Made by a program: the position numbers and the translations under genes. A model generated the notes under the pieces. The model was not told where the DNA came from and did no database searches. It saw only the letters and a program-made list of their open reading frames with translations. DNA of 64,000 bases, taken from positions 558,001 to 622,000 of the forward strand of contig NZ_CBDDJA010000002.1 in assembly GCF_965229315.1 (NCBI RefSeq). Direction: 5' to 3'. Within the stretch, counting starts at the first letter, position 1. Every line of letters starts with the position of its first letter. Origin of the DNA: Pelomonas sp965229315. Lineage in GTDB: Bacteria; Pseudomonadota; Gammaproteobacteria; Burkholderiales; Burkholderiaceae_C. Positions 58,558 to 64,000 of the stretch are shown here, in pieces.

Positions 58558-59678
58558 AGGACCCCCAATTCGACTTCCTGCATCGGACCCATTAGCGTGA
58601 CGTCCCTGAACGACTGGGGCGCGTCCGCGAGCTGAGGAAAATCTGCAGTGATTCGAGCGTTGCCTATTGGGAGAATCGTGCGCCAGGGATGTTCGTCGCC
58701 ATCACGTTCCCTCACCACGATGCCGTGCGTTGCGCGCAGCACCGCGCCAACGTGCTTCTCAGGCGGTGCAACGGACACATGCACGACCACGTCCGGAGGT
58801 TCATTCAAGATGTGCAGATCGAAGCCCGAACCAGAGATGCCGTCGGTTTGGCAATGGCTATCACCGCTGAAGTCGTCCATGAGGGCTGCGACGGCGAGTT
58901 GAAGGTGCTGAGGGCTGATCGCCCAATCCTGCTGCTTGTTGCGCCTGGCGCCGTACTTGGTCAGGCCCGCCAACAGGGCCTTGGTGAAGTCGCTCACCTG
59001 ATCGGGGTCGCCGAAGGCCTGTTTGCCAATACGTGCGGCAAACAGAACTGGGTTTGAACCGCGGAACATCCTGGTGACGTTGACCGGCCCGAGGCCGCTG
59101 TAGCCCAGGTTGTCGGGATCGACGAGCGTGGCCGAATCTACAACCCGGCAGGCGTCGACAAAAAATATCTGGCTTGTTGCCTGACAAGCGTGCATGGCCA
59201 TCCGAAACCCGTTGAAGTTGATGGCGTGCCTGAGCGGGGTTGAGGACTTGCCGTAGTCGCTCAGCAGCAGCTGGGTTTCGATGCCGTTAGCCAGACCGTG
59301 TCCGCAGAAGTAGAAGACGGCGACGTTTCTGGGATCAGAATTGGCACGGTCAAACCAGGCTTTGGCGCAAGCCTCAAACTGGTCGTAGTACGCCTGATCT
59401 ATCGGCTTGGGTTGGCCCTCTTCAGGGTAAGTGGCGACGTCCACGTCCGATATCAGTGCCTCGATGGACTTGAGCGGCGCGCTGGGGTTGTTCATGGTCT
59501 TGTCGAACCATTCGAGAACCGCCTTTGCGGAGCGCTGTGGGGACGTCAGCTGCCCCATGTTCCCGGTGCGCGCTGTGACGGGGCCAGCCCCGTTCAACAG
59601 GTGGTCGTACTTCCCCACGCCGACGATGAAGACGTGCGTGCCTGGCCCTTCGCTCGTGTCGAGTCGGAACGTGGTCAT
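58545..59678 (-). CDS. Caspase-like (C14) cysteine protease
   Basis: A 377-residue protein with a caspase-type fold pattern: THVFIVGVGKYDHLL (first strand), VAVFYFCGHGLANG with the catalytic histidine at residue 127, and QIFFVDACRVVDSATL with the catalytic cysteine at residue 177. The C-terminal 110 residues form a separate beta-rich part (VHVSVAPPEKHVGAVLRATH). Bacterial caspase-like proteases usually act in suicide or signalling systems. It is coupled by ATGA to the subtilase and overlaps the 421-residue gene. Confidence 0.82.
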   Translation of the reverse strand: MTTFRLDTSEGPGTHVFIVGVGKYDHLLNGAGPVTARTGNMGQLTSPQRSAKAVLEWFDKTMNNPSAPLKSIEALISDVDVATYPEEGQPKPIDQAYYDQFEACAKAWFDRANSDPRNVAVFYFCGHGLANGIETQLLLSDYGKSSTPLRHAINFNGFRMAMHACQATSQIFFVDACRVVDSATLVDPDNLGYSGLGPVNVTRMFRGSNPVLFAARIGKQAFGDPDQVSDFTKALLAGLTKYGARRNKQQDWAISPQHLQLAVAALMDDFSGDSHCQTDGISGSGFDLHILNEPPDVVVHVSVAPPEKHVGAVLRATHGIVVRERDGDEHPWRTILPIGNARITADFPQLADAPQSFRDVTLMGPMQEVELGVLWAQ

Positions 59679-62071
59679 CGTGCGCGAGGGCGAGCTGCGG
59701 TCCGGACGTTCCTCAGCTGGATACCGCGATTTAGCAAGGACTGGCGCATGCCGGCAAAGATGGGCGCCTTCTTCGGATCAGCGATCGTAAGAACGACGGC
59801 GAAGCTGATGCCTTCGTCCGGGTAGGGCGCGCCGGCGCGAGTCAGGGAGTCAACGACCAGTCGCCAATTGCTGGTGCCCTCCAGTCGTTTGAACGAACGG
59901 GAGTAGTGCTTGACTGGCCACCACTTGGCACCATGAAGGATCAAGTGTTTCTCGGCGATGCCATGGTGGTTAGCGCTGAGACGGCCCTTGTACTTCACCT
60001 CGCCCTCCGCATCGATCGTCTCTTGGCGTAGGTAGGCATCTAGGTTCGCGCGAGCGAATTCGGCGCCAAACTTCCTATCCATGGGCGGGGAGCAGACCAC
60101 TGTCAGCGCCACCTCGCCGCGACTGAAGTCTTCCGACACCAATGAGGATGGCCACGAGAAGTCGAAGGACAGCTCCATTCCTGGTGGGAGCCTGTCTGCG
60201 AAGAGCAACGTGATCGCGTGATCGTCGGTGGCTAGCATTTCGTGATGCTGTGCGGGCAGGCCGAAACCGGCGAAGTCCTTCGCCACTCCATCGAGTTTTG
60301 AGTCGCTAAGGACCTTCGGCATCTTGGCAAAGTGGTACATCAGGCCGAGCAGCAATTCGCGAGGTTGGTGGCCCTCGATTGCGCCGCCCAAAAGCGCCAG
60401 CGTCTTTGCGACTGAAGGTGCCGCAAAACTGGTGCCATGCCAGGCCCGAGTGCTGATGCCATCGGCATCGAGCGAGATGAGCGGATTTCCACCGGCTAGG
60501 CAGCCACCAATGTGTCCGAAATCTGGCTTGACCCCCGCGGACGTGGCGGGACCACGACGTGAATACCTTGCCGGGCGAGTGGTGCCCTTCGCGTCGACCA
60601 GTTCGAGGGCTCCCACAGTCAGATTTCGTGCTGTTTCGCCAGGTACGTAAACGCGGTCGGCGCCGAGGTGTGGGTAGGTAGCAATCTGTTGAAGGGCTGG
60701 AACCGGCTCAGCCGGCCATCGATCCCGAATGTGGGGGGTGGGGAGATTCCCCGCCGACACTACGAAGATGACGTCGTGCTTGTCCGCGAGCTCGTCGAGG
60801 ATGGCCGCGGCGTAGCTGTACCCGGACGGATCCGTGAGCTCCAGCGAGTTCAGGCTCATGTTGACGATGCGCAACCCATCGGGCTTGTTCGCCAGTTGGG
60901 AATCCAACTGCCGCATCAGATCGACCAAGCCACTCTCGTAGTTCGCCTGAAAAAGCGTGTCGTCGTCGGTGTACAGGTCGAAGTCGAAGAACTTGCAGGC
61001 CGCGCCCTCGAGCGGCTGGCCCGGGTTGTAGGCGCCGCCGTTGACCAACAGCCCGGCGATGAAGCTTCCGTGCTCACGCTCTTCATCGGGGTTGTTCATG
61101 AAATTCAACCGTCCGACGCACCAGTCGGCAATCGGCCCCTTGCGAGTCACCCCCACGTCCACGACGCCCACGATGGGGTAGTCAACCCCGGGCTGTGGTG
61201 CAGGAAACGACGGCGCTTTACCGATTCTCGCGCTTGGGCCCGAGGCCGTACGCGTAACGACGGGACCCAACGAATACCGACGCACCAGCGCGGAGCCGTC
61301 CAGGAACTTTAAGACGCGATCAATGGTTGCCCTTAGGACGCCGGACTCGACGATTTGCTTTGGGAATTGAACAACCGTGATGTGCACCGTCTTCCATTCC
61401 TTCCCGGTCGCCCAAACTTTGAGACCGTCTGCCGCCTGGCTCAGTTGCTGGCGAAAGCGCCGTAGTGCCGCTAGCGTCCCTCGGCGGAAGTCGTTTCCTT
61501 GAACTTCGCTCTCATCGACAAATAGCTCGATGGCCAGATAGCGACCGGTGGGGTGTGCCTTGAAGTAGGCGGCGGCGTCATCGGACGCAAAGGCTCGCTT
61601 CTCGTTCGCGGCAGGGATCGTGATGGCCTCGATGGCGCCGACCTCAGATCTTGCCGCCGACGGCGCAAGCTCGTCCTTACTATTGCGCTTGGTGACCGTC
61701 TCCTCAGCGCGATTGATAACTCGCTCGGCGTGATTGAGCGAATCCTGGCTTACTTCGAAGTAGAGCTCGCCCAGGTTGCCAGTACCGACGAGCGGGAACT
61801 GAGCGGGCTTGAAGATGGCATCCATCGGCCGATGCGACTTGGCCAGTGCCGCAGATTGGAGCTTCACTTTCACGAAACCCACAGCGCCCACTTGCGGCCC
61901 GCTGAGCGCTGCGCGCACGGATTCCACTTCCTTCAGTAGCTTCGACTTGTGCTTGCGGAAATCGACATCCCGGCCCTCGAAGAAGTCCTTCGAGCCTCCG
62001 CCTCCGCCTGACTCGGGACGCTTCATGTACTGGTCGGTCTGCAGAACCACCTGAACAGGATTGTTTGCCAT
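59675..62071 (-). CDS. Subtilisin-like serine protease with large N-terminal domain
   Basis: A 798-residue S8 protease. The catalytic triad is visible: Asp305 in VGVVDVGVTRKG, His334 in EREHGSFIAGLLV and Ser548 in HGTSFAAPSVAKTL, with the oxyanion asparagine in FVVSAGNLPTP. About 270 residues precede the peptidase (LGELYFEVSQDSLNHAERVI; RYLAIELFVDESEVQGNDFR), forming a domain I do not recognise. A C-terminal domain of about 180 residues follows (YSRSFKRLEGTSNWRLVVDS). There is no signal peptide, so it is intracellular, unlike most subtilisins. It follows the ATPase by 13 bases. Confidence 0.87.
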   Translation of the reverse strand: MANNPVQVVLQTDQYMKRPESGGGGGSKDFFEGRDVDFRKHKSKLLKEVESVRAALSGPQVGAVGFVKVKLQSAALAKSHRPMDAIFKPAQFPLVGTGNLGELYFEVSQDSLNHAERVINRAEETVTKRNSKDELAPSAARSEVGAIEAITIPAANEKRAFASDDAAAYFKAHPTGRYLAIELFVDESEVQGNDFRRGTLAALRRFRQQLSQAADGLKVWATGKEWKTVHITVVQFPKQIVESGVLRATIDRVLKFLDGSALVRRYSLGPVVTRTASGPSARIGKAPSFPAPQPGVDYPIVGVVDVGVTRKGPIADWCVGRLNFMNNPDEEREHGSFIAGLLVNGGAYNPGQPLEGAACKFFDFDLYTDDDTLFQANYESGLVDLMRQLDSQLANKPDGLRIVNMSLNSLELTDPSGYSYAAAILDELADKHDVIFVVSAGNLPTPHIRDRWPAEPVPALQQIATYPHLGADRVYVPGETARNLTVGALELVDAKGTTRPARYSRRGPATSAGVKPDFGHIGGCLAGGNPLISLDADGISTRAWHGTSFAAPSVAKTLALLGGAIEGHQPRELLLGLMYHFAKMPKVLSDSKLDGVAKDFAGFGLPAQHHEMLATDDHAITLLFADRLPPGMELSFDFSWPSSLVSEDFSRGEVALTVVCSPPMDRKFGAEFARANLDAYLRQETIDAEGEVKYKGRLSANHHGIAEKHLILHGAKWWPVKHYSRSFKRLEGTSNWRLVVDSLTRAGAPYPDEGISFAVVLTIADPKKAPIFAGMRQSLLNRGIQLRNVRTAARPRAR

Positions 62072-62084
62072 GGCTGTCGACTAG

Positions 62085-63272
62085 TCAGTTGACGCTATTG
62101 CGGGCGATCAAGCGGCTTACCTTTGACTGAGTTGTACCCATGGCATCGGCGACATCGGCTTGGGTGATCTTCAGGTCTCGGCTTCTCAGGGCCTCTTGCG
62201 CCCAAATGCTGCGGCCCTTCTTCAGAGACAGGACGGCCGGCGACTCAGAGGTGCTGGCCGACAGCTCAAGGTATAGCTCGAGCGCGTCGACAACCGAAGT
62301 GTGCTCATTGGCGTGCAAGGTCAGATAGCGTTTGATGAAGTCGCACATCGTTTCGACGTCGGAGCCACTCAGGCCATCGGTCATCCATGCCAACACCTTG
62401 ATCGCGCCGACCGCAACCGGGAACGAATCAAGATACCGTTCGGCAATCTTCTGACGGGTTCCCGCGCTAGGCAGGCCAATCTCCATTCTTGCGTCGAAGC
62501 GCCGCCAGACGGCGGGATCAAGAAGGTTCTCATGATTGGTCAGTGCGATGGTCAGCCCAGTGCCCGCCCGAGAGTCCATGGCCTGAAGAACGGCGTTCAC
62601 GACTCGCTTTACTTCTCCAAGTTCTTGAGGGTCATCGCGCAGCTTCGCAATGCCGTCGAACTCATCAAGCAGCAGGATGCACCGATGGCGATTGGCGAAG
62701 TCGAAGAGCGCACGGATGTTTCGCGCCGTGGTGCCCAAGTACGAACTCGTCAGGCCGTCAAGACGAGCGAGTAAGACTGGAAGCCCAAGCTTCTGTGCGG
62801 TCCAAAGTGCCAGTCGAGTCTTGCCGGTGCCAGGGGGGCCGAAGAACAGCGTGGTCCGTGGCACCTTAACGCCAGCTTCTTGTAGGCGATCAGCATTGAT
62901 CCACTGGTCTACAAGGTGTTCGACGGCTTTCGCCGGACGGTCGTCCAGGATAGGAGCCTTCAAGTTCTGAAGCCGGTCGATCGTCCAAAGTTCTGCCAGC
63001 GGCGTGCTGGTCTCTTTGTCAACGGGCACCGCAGTGTTCGGCGTAATTGGCTCGCCAGCAACCATGGCCTTTGAAAGCACGACTCGGGCAGGCGCCATCT
63101 TTCCGGCAGCGGCGCGGATGCTTTCGAAAACGGTCTCAAGCGCCAGAGCTTCCTCATCGGCGCCACCTTGGGCAAGGGCTTCGCGAAGCCGTTGTGCATG
63201 CTGAAGTACGGCTGGGTTGCGTTCGCGCGCAGCGGCGCGAACCAGAGCTAGCACAATCGGAAAATGTTCCAT
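62085..63272 (-). CDS. AAA+ ATPase with C-terminal helix-turn-helix
   Basis: A 395-residue AAA+ protein. Walker A is FFGPPGTGKT (residues 145-152 for GPPGTGKT), Walker B ILLLDEFDGIAK (199-206), sensor region TIALTNHENLLDPAVWRRFD with the arginine finger; the fold resembles FtsH/spastin-type ATPases. The N-terminal 100 residues are helical. The last 30 residues (KITQADVADAMGTTQSKVSR then LIARN) form a helix-turn-helix. I chose ATG 63272 (MEHFPIVLALVRAAARE) over the longer frame to 63326. It heads the operon and may unfold substrates for the subtilase or control the proteases. Confidence 0.85.
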   Translation of the reverse strand: MEHFPIVLALVRAAARERNPAVLQHAQRLREALAQGGADEEALALETVFESIRAAAGKMAPARVVLSKAMVAGEPITPNTAVPVDKETSTPLAELWTIDRLQNLKAPILDDRPAKAVEHLVDQWINADRLQEAGVKVPRTTLFFGPPGTGKTRLALWTAQKLGLPVLLARLDGLTSSYLGTTARNIRALFDFANRHRCILLLDEFDGIAKLRDDPQELGEVKRVVNAVLQAMDSRAGTGLTIALTNHENLLDPAVWRRFDARMEIGLPSAGTRQKIAERYLDSFPVAVGAIKVLAWMTDGLSGSDVETMCDFIKRYLTLHANEHTSVVDALELYLELSASTSESPAVLSLKKGRSIWAQEALRSRDLKITQADVADAMGTTQSKVSRLIARNSVN

Positions 63273-63394
63273 TTTAGGGAGCCCCTTGTCCCTCTGTTTA
63301 TGCAAATTGCCGCTTTGATAAAGCATCTATTTCTCCCTGGAACTCGATCTGCGCGATGTTTTATGCAATTTTAGGGTTGTCCTATGTTCCTGCG

Positions 63395-63407
63395 CAACAA
63401 ATTGTTG
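63395..63407. promoter_or_regulatory. 13-base palindrome upstream of the AAA+ gene
   Basis: CAACAAATTGTTG is a perfect palindrome (6-base arms, one central base) about 120 bases before the ATPase start. It could be the site of the ATPase's own helix-turn-helix or of the neighbouring ParB-like protein. Confidence 0.4.
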
Positions 63408-63453
63408 AGTTGCCTGTGGCTTCTAGGGAGATGCCCGTGAACGATGGCGAATG

Positions 63454-63469
63454 CTGTATATTCGTACAG
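63454..63469. promoter_or_regulatory. LexA-box-like sequence upstream of the protease operon
   Basis: CTGTATATTCGTACAG matches CTGT-N8-ACAG, the LexA binding motif of beta- and gammaproteobacteria, with an AT-rich centre and near-symmetric flanks (GAATG before, TATTC after). It lies 182 bases before the AAA+ ATG and about 75 bases after the end of the ParB-like gene. If functional, DNA damage would induce the operon. Confidence 0.6.
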
Positions 63470-63544
63470 TATTCTCTTTGGCGCAATGCCAAGGGAGTCG
63501 CGGGTCTTGGCAGGTCGGATGGGCGTACCGCGCATTCGCCTTTT

Positions 63545-64000
63545 TCATGAGGGCGGGCTGCCGCGCCTCGTCCGCACGAACTTCTCGATAAGCAGCGTCA
63601 AGTCCTTAAAGTCGGCTCTTTTAAGGCGCGCGTTGACCCTGAACGTCATGCGATCAGGGCCAGCCTCCTTGATCTCGACGATGGCACGATCATCAGTGCG
63701 CGGGCCAGGAGATATGCAGACATCTGTAGTGATGGAGCCTCCATCACCGACATGGGTGTCATCGCGGAGAAGTCGCACGATGGCCCTCTTTGCCGGGAGC
63801 GGTCCGCCAGCGTCAAGCGCCTTCGAAGCCCGATCCTGCACGCCCGCAGAATCGGATCGCCACGCCGATTGCAGCCGCCGGATGTCGTCGCAGCCGATCT
63901 CCAGCGGCGACCTGAAGACCTCGAGAACGTCCATGGGCAGCGACGCCAGCCAGATTTTCCGAGTGGCATCAGCTTGGTCGATGCCGAGGGCCTGTGCCAT
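63545..64000 (-). CDS. ParB/RepB-like protein, C-terminal part (reaches window edge)
   Basis: At least 151 residues, reading in from the right edge. AQALGIDQADATRKIWLASL then PMDVLEVFRSPLEIGCDDIR is the recognition helix and following segment of ParB-type proteins, and RMTFRVNARLKRADFKDLTL then LIEKF the C-terminal part. An ATG lies exactly at 64000, but the helix-turn-helix would be incomplete, so the true start is probably beyond the window. It suggests a partition system next to the protease operon. Confidence 0.6.
   Translation of the reverse strand: MAQALGIDQADATRKIWLASLPMDVLEVFRSPLEIGCDDIRRLQSAWRSDSAGVQDRASKALDAGGPLPAKRAIVRLLRDDTHVGDGGSITTDVCISPGPRTDDRAIVEIKEAGPDRMTFRVNARLKRADFKDLTLLIEKFVRTRRGSPPS

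Overview
The window is a GC-rich chromosomal segment. Gene content suggests a betaproteobacterium of the order Burkholderiales, probably the Roseateles/Rubrivivax/Leptothrix side: the hemA-prfA-prmC-grxD-ubiX neighbourhood, RppH next to ProS, a PEP-CTERM protein and a periplasmic M3 oligopeptidase. This placement is inferred from gene order and protein character, not from a search.

Bases 1-20,265 are ordinary core genome: the end of proB, rppH, proS, a DUF418-type membrane protein, a lytic transglycosylase, a LacI regulator, an M3 peptidase, a catalase-family protein, ubiX-grxD, prmC-prfA-hemA (minus strand), miaB and a PEP-CTERM protein. From about 20.7 kb to the right edge the content is accessory: an AbiE-type toxin-antitoxin pair in reversed order with operator-like repeats (20.7-22.5 kb); IS21/IS481 debris that truncates a gene (22.6-23.6 kb); a phage-like stretch (24-33.8 kb) with a seven-gene, mostly overlapping minus-strand operon including a BRO-type antirepressor, a heme-oxygenase-like diiron protein, an unusual six-repeat 60-residue peptide, a coiled-coil membrane protein, a frameshifted lysis-type gene and a candidate small RNA; a type I restriction-modification locus with an extra half-size specificity gene and RhuM (34.3-42.8 kb); an unknown three-gene module lying between two copies of the 3' end of the restriction-linked metallopeptidase gene (42.8-45.4 kb); a serine recombinase with two ParB/RepB-like proteins (45.4-48.8 kb); small unknown genes and an XRE regulator (48.9-52.7 kb); and a tyrosine integrase with a ribbon-helix-helix protein and a short relaxase (53.1-55.9 kb).

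The most interesting part is the minus-strand operon at 56.2-63.3 kb: an AAA+ ATPase with a C-terminal helix-turn-helix, a subtilisin-like protease with a large N-terminal domain, a caspase-like protease, an unrecognised 421-residue protein and a ComEC-type metallo-beta-lactamase-fold protein, tightly packed. A sequence matching the LexA half-sites CTGT-N8-ACAG lies about 180 bases upstream of the first gene. Two predicted proteases of different classes, an ATPase and a hydrolase next to mobility genes suggest a regulated proteolytic conflict (defence or suicide) system. I do not recognise it as a described one. A ParB-like gene, cut by the window edge, lies upstream.
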